Assembly (NCBI GenBank): GCA_964386865.1
Contig: CAYLUN010000015.1
Location: forward strand, 1 to 64,000
Source: CAYLUN01 sp964386865
GTDB taxonomy: Bacteria; Verrucomicrobiota; Kiritimatiellia; RFP12; UBA1067
Direction: 5' to 3'
Length of the DNA: 64,000 nucleotides
Shown: positions 15,842 through 24,075 of the stretch, piece after piece
How positions within the stretch are numbered: the first letter of the stretch is position 1
Layout: each line of letters begins with the position of its first letter
Notes under the pieces: generated by a model
What the model saw: only the letters and a program-made list of their open reading frames with translations
What the model was told of the DNA's origin: nothing
Databases searched by the model: none
Position numbers and translations under genes: made by a program

Positions 15842-18800
15842 ATGAGACGAACACTAGCCACCTGCTTGCTGATTTTCACCTGCGCGCTCGGCCTGCGCGC
15901 GAACTCGCTCGAGCAGCTTTTCCGGGCGCCGCCGGCCAGCACCGAGCCTTACATGTACTGGTACTGGCTGAACAACAACGTCAGCGCCAAGGGCATCACG
16001 GCCGACCTCGAAGCCATGAAGAAGGCCGGCGTCGGCGAGGTCTTCATCGGCCACGTGGTCAGCGAAGGCATCCCCGAAGGCACCGTTCCCATCCTCAGCC
16101 CCGAGTGGTGGCAGCTCGTCGCCCACGCCGTGCGCGAGGGCGACCGCATCGGCGTGCGCGTCGGCATGTTCAACGGCCCCGGCTGGAGCCAGTCCGGCGG
16201 CCCGTGGATGAAGCCCGAGCAGAGCATGCGCTACCTCGTCAGCGCCGAAACGCGCGTCGCGGGCGGCCAGGCTTTCCGCGGCGTGCCCGCCAAACACGAA
16301 AAGGCCATTCAGGAGGTCGCGGTTATCGCCTACCCGGTGCCCGCCGGGGAGGGCGCGGCCGTGCGGCCGTCTCGCGTCGTGTGCAGCGCGCCGGTCGCGG
16401 GCCTCGAGTCGCTCCTGACCGCGGGCGGCCAGGCCTGCGCCTTGCCCGCCGCGCCGCTCACGCTCGACCTGTTCTTCGACAAGCCCGTCCGCCTCCAGAC
16501 CCTGACCCTGGACTTCGGCAGCTCGCCCGTGCGCCTCGCCGGCTCGCTGGAGAGCGTGCGCGGCGGCGCCGCCGCCAAGCTGCGCGACGTGTCGCTCTTC
16601 CGCACCAACCTCGGAGCCGCCATGGGGCCGCTCGTGGCCGCGCCCTTTGTCTTCGCGTTCGCGCCGACCGAGACCGACCACCTGCGCCTCACCCTCACGC
16701 AGGTCTCGGGTAAGCCCGTCGCGCATGGCATCTCCGTCTCGCCGGCCGCCCGCATCGACTTCGGCGCCGAGAAGCAGCTCGGCCGCATGTATCCCGAGCC
16801 TGTGCCGCCGCCCGACGCGTTCATCTGGCCGCTCCAGCCCGAGCCCGCCCCCGGCACCGCCGTGGACGCTTCGCGCATTGTCGACCTCACCGCCACGGTC
16901 GCCCACGACGGCTCGCTGGAGTGGCAGGCCCCTGCGGGCGCCGACTGGGTCGTCGCCCGCATCGGCATGGCTTCTACCGGCGTGCTGTGCGGCCCCACCC
17001 CGCCGCAAGCCCAAGGCCTCGAGTGCGACAAGATGAGCCGCGCCGCCGTCGACGCCCACTTCGACGGCATGATCGGCGAGTTCCTGCGCCGCGTCCCCGC
17101 CGATCAGCGCAAAGGCTTCCAGCATATCACCCTCGACAGCTACGAGGTCGGCCCGCAGAACTGGACGGACGGCATGGCGAAGACCTTCAAGAAGGCCTAC
17201 GGCTACGACCCCACGCCCTGGCTCGCCTGCCTCAGCGGCCGCGTGGTCGGCACGCGCGACCAGACCGACCGCTTCCTCTGGGACTGGCGCCGCCTCGTCG
17301 CCGACCTCATCGCCCGCAACTACGTGGGCGGACTCAAGGCCGCCGCCAACCGGCACGGACTGAAAACCTGGCTGGAGAACTACGGCCACTGGGGCTTCCC
17401 CGGCGAGTCGCTCCAGTACGGCGGCGCCTCGGACGACATCGGCGGCGAGTACTGGCTCTGGAACACGCTGGGCGACATCGAGTGCCGCCTCGCCACCTCT
17501 TGCGCCCACGTCTACGGCAAGAAGGTCGTCTCCGCCGAGTCCTTCACTTCAGGCAAAAACTTCGTGCAGACGCCGGCGAACATGAAGACGCGCGGCGACT
17601 GGTGCATGACGCAGGGCATCAACCACTTCGTGCTGCACGTCTACACCCACCAGCCCTACGACATCACGCCCGGCATCGTGCCCTGGTTCGGCGCGGACTT
17701 CAACCGCAACTCGACCTGGTTCAAAGACTACGGCAAGGGCTGGACCGACTACCTGCGCCGCTGCTGCGGCCTCCTGCAGCAGGGCACTCACGTGGCCGAC
17801 GTGGCCTACTTCTTCGGCGAGGACACCCCGCGCATGAACGGCCGCCGAGACCCCGACCTGCCGCAGGGCTACGACTACGACTACATCAACGCCGAGGTGC
17901 TCCTCACGCGCGCCTCCTGCAAGAGCGGCCGGCTCACGCTGCCCGACGGCCAGAGCTACCGCGTGCTCGTGCTGCCGCCGTGCGAGACCATGACGCCCCG
18001 CCTGATCGAAAAGATCGAGTCGTTCGTCAAGCAGGGGCTCACGCTCGTCGGAAATCCGCCCCTGCGCTCGCCCAGCCTCGCCGGCTTCCCGGCCTGTGAC
18101 GCGGACGTGCTCGCCGCAGCGAAGTCCCTCTGGGGCGACACCGAGGCGCCCCTCGTCGACCGCGCCGTGCGCAAAGGCCGCGTCTTCCGCGGCCACACGC
18201 TCGAGCAGGTCTTCGCCAAGCTCGATGCGGCCCCAGACGTTTCCGGCACGGCCAAGGAGGTGCTCTGGATCCACCGCGCCGCGCCGGACTTCGACCTTTA
18301 CTTCGTCAGCAATCAGACCGAGGAGCCGCTCGACATCACCCCCGCGTTCCGCGTCGCCGGCCGGCAGCCGGAGCTGTGGGACGCCGTTTCCGGCGCGACC
18401 TGCGAGCCCGCGCTTTTCGAAGCGCTTCCCGGCGCCACGCGCTTGCCGCTGCATCTCGACCCCGCGGGCTCGGTCTTCGTGGTCTTCCGCAAGCCGGTCG
18501 GCAAGCGCGCCCCCCTGCGCTCGCTCGCCCGCAACGGCGAGACGCTCGTCTCCTGCGCGCCGCTGGCGACCGCCGCACCGGCCGCCGCGCAGCCCGGCTC
18601 GTTCCTGCTCGCCGCGCTCGTCAAGCCTGATCGCGACATCCCGCTGCCGCCGCAGAGCCCGCGCGGAGTCAGCCACAACGATCAGAACTTCGCCGTCTTC
18701 CCCTCGCACGGCAACACGTGGGGCGCGCAGCACTCAGGCGCCGGCCTCTCGGTCGGCCGCAACGGCGTCGCCGCCTTCGAGCATTGGCACGGGAACATCG

Positions 18801-19762
18801 CGCCCGTGCTTGTGTGGCAGGCGCCTGCGCCGATCGACAAGCCCACGCACGTCGCGCTCGCCTACTCAGCCGGCACGCCCGCGCTCTACATCGACGGCAA
18901 GAAGGTTCACGCCGGCGTGGCCAGCGGCCAGACGCCCCACCCGTCGTCCGGCGGCGGCGACAGCTTCGCAGGCACCTGCGACGGCGTGACCAGCCAGGCA
19001 GGAGCCTTCAGCGAGGCCGAGGTCGCGGCTGCGGCCAAGCAGGCCCAGACTGCGTCAGACAGCCGTGCCCGTCCGCGCCCGTCCGTGTGCTACGCACCAG
19101 ACGGCTCGCTCACGCTCGCCGCCAGCGAGCCGGGCGAGTACGTGGCCGTGCTGGCCGATGGGACGACGCGCACCTGGCGCGTCGCCGACGCTCCGCGCAG
19201 CCTCGCGCTCGACCGCACGCTCTGGGCCGTGTCTCTCCGGCAAGGTTCCGGCGAGCCCTTCACCGCGCTCTTCGACGGCCTGCAGGACTGGAGAGACTGC
19301 GCCGACCCGCGCATCAAGCACTACAGCGGCACGGCTGTCTACGCGGGCCGCTTCTGCTGGACAAAGCCGCGGCCCGACTCCCGCGTGTGGCTCGACCTCG
19401 GCGAGGTCCGCAACATCGCCGGCGTGTCGCTCAACGGATGCGACCTCGGTGTGGTCTGGAAAAAACCGTTCCGCGCCGACCTTACAGACGCGCTACGCGC
19501 CGGCGAGAACCAGCTCGAGATCCGCGTGGCGAACGACTGGTTCAACCGTCTCATCGGCGACGAGCAGTTCGCCGACGACACGGGCGCGAATGCCAAGGGC
19601 GAGATCGCCGCATGGCCCGAGTGGGTGCTGAAGGGTACGCCGCGGCCCGAGCCGAAACGCGCCACCGTCATCAGCCGCAAGCAGGCGTCCAAAGACGCAC
19701 CGCTCCACTCGTCGGGACTCCTCGGCCCCGTCACCGTCTTCGAGGAAATCCGTATCCGCTAA
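15842..19762 (+). CDS. Secreted GH106 alpha-L-rhamnosidase-like enzyme
   Basis: The start at 15842 (GAGGGGGA upstream) gives 1306 residues with a signal peptide ending near LGLRA (residue 20). GH106 signatures include YWYWLNNNVSAKGITADLEA at about 37-57, the large catalytic region to about 760, and the conserved ending WLDLGEVRNIAGVSLNGCDL with WFNRLIGDEQ (about 1180-1243), which is the C-terminal galactose-binding domain. A LamG/concanavalin-like segment (about 919-1056, PALYIDGKKVHAG) is inserted before it. GH106 enzymes release rhamnose from plant and microbial polysaccharides such as rhamnogalacturonan. The gene stands alone, with no transporter or SusCD pair nearby. Confidence 0.88.
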   Translation: MRRTLATCLLIFTCALGLRANSLEQLFRAPPASTEPYMYWYWLNNNVSAKGITADLEAMKKAGVGEVFIGHVVSEGIPEGTVPILSPEWWQLVAHAVREGDRIGVRVGMFNGPGWSQSGGPWMKPEQSMRYLVSAETRVAGGQAFRGVPAKHEKAIQEVAVIAYPVPAGEGAAVRPSRVVCSAPVAGLESLLTAGGQACALPAAPLTLDLFFDKPVRLQTLTLDFGSSPVRLAGSLESVRGGAAAKLRDVSLFRTNLGAAMGPLVAAPFVFAFAPTETDHLRLTLTQVSGKPVAHGISVSPAARIDFGAEKQLGRMYPEPVPPPDAFIWPLQPEPAPGTAVDASRIVDLTATVAHDGSLEWQAPAGADWVVARIGMASTGVLCGPTPPQAQGLECDKMSRAAVDAHFDGMIGEFLRRVPADQRKGFQHITLDSYEVGPQNWTDGMAKTFKKAYGYDPTPWLACLSGRVVGTRDQTDRFLWDWRRLVADLIARNYVGGLKAAANRHGLKTWLENYGHWGFPGESLQYGGASDDIGGEYWLWNTLGDIECRLATSCAHVYGKKVVSAESFTSGKNFVQTPANMKTRGDWCMTQGINHFVLHVYTHQPYDITPGIVPWFGADFNRNSTWFKDYGKGWTDYLRRCCGLLQQGTHVADVAYFFGEDTPRMNGRRDPDLPQGYDYDYINAEVLLTRASCKSGRLTLPDGQSYRVLVLPPCETMTPRLIEKIESFVKQGLTLVGNPPLRSPSLAGFPACDADVLAAAKSLWGDTEAPLVDRAVRKGRVFRGHTLEQVFAKLDAAPDVSGTAKEVLWIHRAAPDFDLYFVSNQTEEPLDITPAFRVAGRQPELWDAVSGATCEPALFEALPGATRLPLHLDPAGSVFVVFRKPVGKRAPLRSLARNGETLVSCAPLATAAPAAAQPGSFLLAALVKPDRDIPLPPQSPRGVSHNDQNFAVFPSHGNTWGAQHSGAGLSVGRNGVAAFEHWHGNIAPVLVWQAPAPIDKPTHVALAYSAGTPALYIDGKKVHAGVASGQTPHPSSGGGDSFAGTCDGVTSQAGAFSEAEVAAAAKQAQTASDSRARPRPSVCYAPDGSLTLAASEPGEYVAVLADGTTRTWRVADAPRSLALDRTLWAVSLRQGSGEPFTALFDGLQDWRDCADPRIKHYSGTAVYAGRFCWTKPRPDSRVWLDLGEVRNIAGVSLNGCDLGVVWKKPFRADLTDALRAGENQLEIRVANDWFNRLIGDEQFADDTGANAKGEIAAWPEWVLKGTPRPEPKRATVISRKQASKDAPLHSSGLLGPVTVFEEIRIR

Positions 19763-19814
19763 CACCCCTGCCGAAAAGTTAATGAGCGAAACGGGCGCCC
19801 CCCCCACACACACA

Positions 19815-19903
19815 GGGAGGGACGGCTTCCAAGCCGTCCGCGGCCGGGGTGGAACCCGGCCCTCCCGTATGTCCTCGGCCGGGGTGGAACCCGGCCCTCC
19901 CGT
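19815..19903. repeat. Compound palindromic intergenic repeat
   Basis: A hairpin GACGGCTT/AAGCCGTC (19821-19838) is followed by two direct copies of a 28-bp element (19841-19868 and 19876-19903). Each copy contains the palindrome GGCCGGG...CCCGGCC. GGGAGGG at 19815-19821 can also pair with CCCTCCC at 19860-19866, so the unit can fold as a three- or four-way structure. It resembles REP-type elements and lies after the GH106 stop. Confidence 0.85.
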
Positions 19904-20028
19904 GTGAAGAATCACCGTAACGGTAGTCTGCGAAAGCGCGAACCGGTGGCGCCTGCGCCGCCATCCAAGAAGCGATCCGGCTCAAGGGTTATATCACGAA
20001 CATTACCGAGATTTAATGCAATATCTAG

Positions 20029-20057
20029 TTGATGACTTTACTTCAAAATACTAAAGT
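20029..20057 (+). promoter_or_regulatory. Possible promoter of the isoprenoid-like cluster
   Basis: In a markedly AT-rich stretch (19995-20080), TTGATG (20029-20034) and TAAAGT (20052-20057) are 17 bp apart, 28 bp before the first gene. Matches are 4/6 each. Confidence 0.4.
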
Positions 20058-20085
20058 CTGAGCTGTTTTTTGAAAGGACTCGGCG

Positions 20086-21141
20086 ATGAGTGATAAGCAA
20101 GCAGACAAGTTGGCGACAGGGCAGCTTGGCATTTGGGGAGCTGGTCGTTTACTGGCCCAGGCCTTCTCCGAGCAGGAGGCGTGCATGCGGTCGGTGTACA
20201 ACCTCGCCGCCCAGATCGTACGCCCGCCCGCAGGTTCGCCGCCCGAATACTCTGTGCGCCTGGGAGAGATTCCACCGGCCTTCTTCACGGCCCGCAAGAA
20301 CATCTTCTCGACGCTCTTCTATTCGACCTATCTGGCGCTGGACATCCCCCAGCCGCGCCGGCTCCTGTACGGCAAGCTTAACCACCTCTTCCGCATCTGG
20401 GTCACGAGCGCAGACAACCTGCTGGACAACGAGGACAAGTGCGTGCTGCCCCTCGCCATGCCGGGCGCCTCCCGCGTGATGCGCGAGGTGGTCGCTCTCA
20501 TGGCCGCCGACCGCGTGCTCTGGCGCCTCTTGAACGAAGCCGTCTCGTCCGACACGCTCACCTCGCAGCAGGCGGGCAAGCTGGCCGACGAGTCGCTGCG
20601 CTGCCTCCTTCCGAGCGCGGGGCAGGAGGCCAGCGAGGAGGGCGGCGTGACAGATCGCCCCACCCCCGGCTACGTGCTAGACACAATCCATGTCCTCAAA
20701 ACCGGCCTGCTCTTCAACATCCCCTTCACAGGCGTGGACATCGTCGAGCAAGACATCGACCGCGACCGTCTCGCGCGCATCAAGCAGGCCCTCATGCTCT
20801 TCGGCAACGGGTGCCAGATCCTGGACGATGTGCGCGACATCGCGCGGGACTTCGTGGAGCGCCGACACAACTACGTGCTTTCTGTCCTGACCCACGAGCA
20901 GCCTGAGGTTTTGGAGCAGTGGTCGAGGAGCGACATCAAGGCGGGCGACCGCCTCTATTTCGATGTGCTTCCCACCAGCCTCGCGGCCGCCCGGCTGGGC
21001 TACCAGCGGCTCACCTCCGCCTGCTCAGTTCTGCAGGAGGAGCGCGTGCTTGTGGCCGGCGCGCCGATCGCAAGGATGGCCTGCTCGATGTTTGTGGCCC
21101 TCGACCTGGAGGATCTCGCCCATGCCTGCGCCTTTGTCTAA
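20086..21141 (+). CDS. Class I isoprenoid synthase-like protein
   Basis: This 351-residue all-alpha protein carries two Asp-rich motifs in the right places for a trans-prenyltransferase or class I terpene synthase: a first motif DNLLDNED at residues 110-117 and a second motif DDVRD at 247-251 within GNGCQILDDVRDIARD. The KTGLLF segment (205-210) resembles the KTA/G.LF motif of polyprenyl synthases. Each motif would bind a Mg-diphosphate. The first motif deviates from DDxxD, so it may be a synthase with unusual substrate or a diverged relative. AAAGGA lies 8 bp before the start. It overlaps the methyltransferase gene by 20 bp. Confidence 0.75.
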   Translation: MSDKQADKLATGQLGIWGAGRLLAQAFSEQEACMRSVYNLAAQIVRPPAGSPPEYSVRLGEIPPAFFTARKNIFSTLFYSTYLALDIPQPRRLLYGKLNHLFRIWVTSADNLLDNEDKCVLPLAMPGASRVMREVVALMAADRVLWRLLNEAVSSDTLTSQQAGKLADESLRCLLPSAGQEASEEGGVTDRPTPGYVLDTIHVLKTGLLFNIPFTGVDIVEQDIDRDRLARIKQALMLFGNGCQILDDVRDIARDFVERRHNYVLSVLTHEQPEVLEQWSRSDIKAGDRLYFDVLPTSLAAARLGYQRLTSACSVLQEERVLVAGAPIARMACSMFVALDLEDLAHACAFV

Positions 21142-21787
21142 CCCCCCAGCTCCCGCAACGCGCGGACGAACCCTCGACCACGCGGCCGCGGTGTACGACA
21201 TCCTCGCACCCGTGATGACGCTCGGGCAGGAGGGACGCTACCGCAAGCTGGCGATCCGCCTGCTCGGCCTGCGCGGCGCGGAGCGCGTCCTCGACGTGGG
21301 CTGCGGCACCGGCGTCCTGACCCGCCTGATCGCCCGCTGCCTGACAGGGGCCGACGCGTGCGCGGTCGGGATCGACGCGGCGCCCAAGATGATCGACGTC
21401 GCCCGTCGCCGCGCGGCCGGGCTGCCGCACCTGCGCTTCGACGTCGGCGTGGCCGAGACGCTCGCGTACGGCGACGCGTCGTTCGACTGCGCGGTCTCAA
21501 CTTTCTTTTTCCACCACATCGACGCCGACCTGAAGCGCCGCTCGCTGGCCGAGCTGCGGCGGGTGCTCAAGCCCGGCGGCACGCTGATCATCGTGGATGT
21601 GGACGTGCCCAGCACCTGGTTCGGAAAACTCTGCGCCTGGTCGGGCTACTGGCTGTTCAAACAAGAGGAAATCAGAGAAAACATCCGAGGCGAGCTGCGG
21701 CGCGCGCTGGCAGACACCCCCTTCCGGGAGGTGACCCGCGTGGCGCACTACTCCGGCTACGTGACGGTTTTTCAAGCCGTCAAATAG
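21122..21787 (+). CDS. Class I SAM-dependent methyltransferase, UbiE-like
   Basis: The ATG at 21122 lies inside the end of the preceding gene (20-bp overlap), giving 221 residues. Motif I is VLDVGCGTGVLTRLI; an acidic loop (VGIDAAPKMIDVARRR), motif II (DCAVSTFFFHHI) and motif III (RVLKPGGTLIIVDVD) follow, as in the UbiE/COQ5 methyltransferases. The coupling to a prenyl-synthase-like gene suggests methylation of an isoprenoid or quinone-like product. A hydrophobic stretch near residue 175 (WFGKLCAWSGYWLF) could contact membrane lipid. Generic quinone methylation elsewhere in the cell cannot be excluded. Confidence 0.85.
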   Translation: MPAPLSNPPAPATRGRTLDHAAAVYDILAPVMTLGQEGRYRKLAIRLLGLRGAERVLDVGCGTGVLTRLIARCLTGADACAVGIDAAPKMIDVARRRAAGLPHLRFDVGVAETLAYGDASFDCAVSTFFFHHIDADLKRRSLAELRRVLKPGGTLIIVDVDVPSTWFGKLCAWSGYWLFKQEEIRENIRGELRRALADTPFREVTRVAHYSGYVTVFQAVK

Positions 21788-21793
21788 ACGCCC

Positions 21794-21850
21794 GTGGCGG
21801 GGACGCCGCTCCGTCGGCGCACGTGGACGGCACGGGATGCCGCTCCCACC
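21794..21850. repeat. Pair of imperfect GC-rich palindromic repeats
   Basis: Two related segments, GTGGCGGGGACGCCGCTCC (21794-21812) and a copy built on CGGCACGGGATGCCGCTCCC (21828-21847), lie in tandem. Each contains a short inverted repeat (GGCG/CGCC; GGCA/TGCC). They fill the spacer between the methyltransferase and the secreted protein gene. Confidence 0.6.
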
Positions 21851-21891
21851 CCATCGATCCGTTTATCTAACCAAAGAAGGAGAGCGAAGCA

Positions 21892-22518
21892 ATGAAGACA
21901 AGAACCATGTGTCTAAGCGTGTTGGCGGTTGTGGGGCTGGCGGTCTGTCCGGCTCAGGCGGCGCCAACCGAGGCGGAGTTGAAAACCGCCGCTGAGACCT
22001 ACTTCAGCGACCTGTTCCAGCGCCTGGGCAAAGTTGCGGAACAGTCGCCCACCGAGGACACGTTCCGGGATCTGATGAAGCCCCAGATCGAGGCGATCGG
22101 CGGGCTTTACGGAGCAACGCTGATCAACGCCGACTGGGAGATACGGGCGGTCTACTTCAAGCGCGACTTCCTGGCGGTCGGCTTCAGCCTGAAGAAGGTC
22201 AAGCAGTTAGACGCATTCCGCAAGCTGATGGATGAGAAGCCCGGGCCGCAGCTCAGCGAGCCTGGTCACGGCAGCATCGTGCAGCCGAGGCTGATCGCCA
22301 TGCGCTACCCGATGATCAAAGACGGCAAGATGACGGGCATGGTGTCGATGATGATCCGGACAGAGGCGTTTCTGAAGGCCGTCAAGCTCGACACCTGCAA
22401 AGCTTTCAAGTTCACCTGCCTCGGCACGGAAGCTGAGAGCGAGGGCACCCTGACCGACGCCCGCAAGCAGGTCAAAATCGCGCTGCCCTCCACCGAGTGG
22501 ATCATCGAGTACGAATAA
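21892..22518 (+). CDS. Secreted single-Cache-like protein
   Basis: This 208-residue protein has a clear Sec signal peptide (cleavage near PAQA, residue 23). The mature part shows the pattern of extracytoplasmic Cache/PAS-like ligand-binding domains: a long helix with LKTAAETYFSDLFQRLG, then the core YGATLINADWEIRAVYF and the paired strands ALRYPM-like IAMRYPMIKDGKMTGMVSMM. It has no transmembrane anchor, so it would be periplasmic. AAGGAG precedes the start. It lies 13 bp before the SDR gene on the same strand. Its role beside the isoprenoid-like genes is unknown; binding a small ligand is an inference. Confidence 0.6.
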   Translation: MKTRTMCLSVLAVVGLAVCPAQAAPTEAELKTAAETYFSDLFQRLGKVAEQSPTEDTFRDLMKPQIEAIGGLYGATLINADWEIRAVYFKRDFLAVGFSLKKVKQLDAFRKLMDEKPGPQLSEPGHGSIVQPRLIAMRYPMIKDGKMTGMVSMMIRTEAFLKAVKLDTCKAFKFTCLGTEAESEGTLTDARKQVKIALPSTEWIIEYE

Positions 22519-22531
22519 AGGGAGGGCCGAC

Positions 22532-23374
22532 ATGAAGGTGCTGGTAGCTGGCGGGGGCGGCGTGCTGGGACGCCTCCTGATCAAAGAGCTGTTGGAGCGA
22601 AAACACAGTGTGTCGTCATTCGCCTACAGCGCGCGCGAGTTTGAAGGTCTGCAGCATCCGAGCCTGAAGACGTTCGGCTGCGACATCACGAAGCCCGAGC
22701 AAGTCAAAGGCGTGTGCGACGGGATCGACATCGTGATCTCGTGCGTCGGCATCACCCGGCTGTCGGGCAGCCTCTCGCACATGGACGTCGACTATCAGGG
22801 CAACCTGAACCTCCTGCTCGAGGCCGAGCGGGCGGGTGTCAAGAAGTATGGTTTCATCTCGCCCGAGGGCGTTGACGAGGGGCATGGACTCGTACCACTG
22901 CTGGAGGCGAAGTATCGGTTCGAGGAAGCGCTCAAGAAGAGCGGGCTGAAGTGGGTGATCTTCCGCGCGGGCGGCTTCTTCGGCGACCTGAAAGAGATGG
23001 GCAAAGCGGCCGCCAAAGGCAGCATGTTCGTCTTCGGCAATGGCGAGAACCGCTTCACGCCCGTGGACGTCGGAGACCTCGCGCGGATCATGGTTGAAGA
23101 CGTTTTCATCCGCGAGAATCAGATGGTGACAGTCGGCGGGCCGCAGGACCTGAGCTGGAACGAGATCTGCCGCGCCTGCTTCACCTATCACGGCAAGCCG
23201 CCCAAGATCCTGCACATCCCCGTGTGGGTCGGCAGGCTCACGCTGCTGCTGATCAAGCCCTTCTCGCGCAAGTACGACGCCATGGGCCGTCTCATTCTCT
23301 TCATGTGCACGAACGACCTGCTAACCGAAAAGCGTGGCAGGAAGAGCCTCGAGCAATTCTTGCGCGAGGGCTGA
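22532..23374 (+). CDS. Atypical SDR NAD(P)-binding reductase
   Basis: This 280-residue protein begins with the Rossmann motif VLVAGGGGVLGRLLIKELL and continues with DITKPEQVKGVCDGIDIVIS and the Lys/Arg-containing YRFEEALKKSGLKWVIFRAG. That pattern is typical of atypical short-chain reductases related to NmrA and the NDUFA9 subunit (SDR_a5 type). It lacks the classic YxxxK catalytic motif in canonical form. A weak hydrophobic segment near the C terminus (WVGRLTLLLIKPF) may associate with membrane. It ends the four-gene run that starts with the prenyl-synthase-like gene. A reduction step on a lipid-like substrate is plausible but unproven. Confidence 0.82.
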   Translation: MKVLVAGGGGVLGRLLIKELLERKHSVSSFAYSAREFEGLQHPSLKTFGCDITKPEQVKGVCDGIDIVISCVGITRLSGSLSHMDVDYQGNLNLLLEAERAGVKKYGFISPEGVDEGHGLVPLLEAKYRFEEALKKSGLKWVIFRAGGFFGDLKEMGKAAAKGSMFVFGNGENRFTPVDVGDLARIMVEDVFIRENQMVTVGGPQDLSWNEICRACFTYHGKPPKILHIPVWVGRLTLLLIKPFSRKYDAMGRLILFMCTNDLLTEKRGRKSLEQFLREG

Positions 23375-23402
23375 GTGAGCCTACTGGCCGACGGGCCCAT
23401 TT

Positions 23403-23681
23403 CTACTGCGCCCGCCTCCTGTGGATGCAAGCCGCCAGGCACGCGCATATCAAGCCGGCGCCGGCAGAGACCGCGCCGGTGACAAACAGCGTCTCTGTCC
23501 ACTGCGGTGTAATTGGCTCGTTGGGGCAAAAGGCCCTCTCGCCTACACTGAAACGCGTACGTTTGTCAGTATCCGTAGGCTTCGAACAGAGCGCTGTGGC
23601 CCATGCGTTCACGTAGTCAGAGACGATCTGAGGGGCGTAGCCCTCGGCTGTGAGGCGGATCAGGCGACTCCTGCGCTGCAA
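23403..23681 (-). CDS. Doubtful short ORF with C-terminal membrane segment
   Basis: This 92-residue reading frame starts at TTG without a Shine-Dalgarno. Its last 30 residues form a hydrophobic helix (LFVTGAVSAGAGLICACLA) followed by HRRRAQ, a layout like C-terminal membrane sorting tails. The rest matches nothing I recognise. It may be the 3' end of a decayed secreted-protein gene whose remaining frame lies just upstream. Confidence 0.25.
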   Translation of the reverse strand: MQRRSRLIRLTAEGYAPQIVSDYVNAWATALCSKPTDTDKRTRFSVGERAFCPNEPITPQWTETLFVTGAVSAGAGLICACLAACIHRRRAQ

Positions 23682-23843
23682 ACCCGCAGATTTTCGAACA
23701 ACTCAGGATGTCACAACCGGTATCGTCTGGCCCAATTTCTGACACGCTTCAAGCGTCAACTCAGGGCCGAGAGCGACGCGGATCATATTGGAAAGCGCCG
23801 ACTCATACGACTCTTCCTTTTCCACAATGCTCGGCAGCCTTAT

Positions 23844-23863
23844 GCACACGTCCGGACGTGTGC
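23844..23863. repeat. Perfect 20-bp palindrome, copy 1
   Basis: GCACACGTCC and its exact inverse form a 20-bp palindrome with TGCAA on the right flank. It shares GCACAC-N-TC-N-GGA-N-GTGTGC with copy 2 at 23921. Confidence 0.9.
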
Positions 23864-23920
23864 AATCGAAATCGTGCGCCCTATCGACTGGCACCCTGCG
23901 GCTATTGAGCCCGCCCGCAT

Positions 23921-23940
23921 GCACACTTCTGGAAGTGTGC
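23921..23940. repeat. Near-perfect 20-bp palindrome, copy 2
   Basis: GCACACTTC and GAAGTGTGC are separated by TG. The changed base pair relative to copy 1 (G-C to T-A at the seventh position) is compensated on both arms, so pairing is conserved. Confidence 0.85.
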
Positions 23941-23994
23941 AAACCTGACCGTCGGCAGGGGCACGTCGAGGCTTGGATGCGCGGGGGAAGCCGA

Positions 23995-24037
23995 GCCAAA
24001 AACAAGCCGCCCGCAAGAGTCAATCTTGCGGGCGGCT
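23995..24037 (-). terminator. Terminator of leuA
   Basis: A perfect 14-bp stem AGCCGCCCGCAAGA (24005-24018) with its inverse (24024-24037) is followed on the minus strand by TTGTTTTTGG, about 40 bp past the leuA stop. Confidence 0.9.
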
Positions 24038-24075
24038 CTGGGTGGAGAGACTCGCGGATTCTGGCGATGCGCCGC

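Larger units (their letters stand above)
23375..24004. other. 630-bp region without a confident gene
   Basis: Both strands were inspected. The plus-strand ORFs have no start site or family resemblance. On the minus strand two short reading frames lie end to end (about 23850-23703 and 23681-23403), separated by a stop, and look like debris of a decayed gene. The region carries two matched palindromes (see below). Confidence 0.6.

Noticed and set aside
19841..19903. CRISPR array
   Set aside because: There are only two 28-bp copies with a 7-bp gap, each internally palindromic, and no cas genes.
23703..24023. Minus-strand ORF of 106 codons
   Set aside because: Its N-terminal half is translated from the two palindromes and the flank of the leuA terminator, and no start signal is present.
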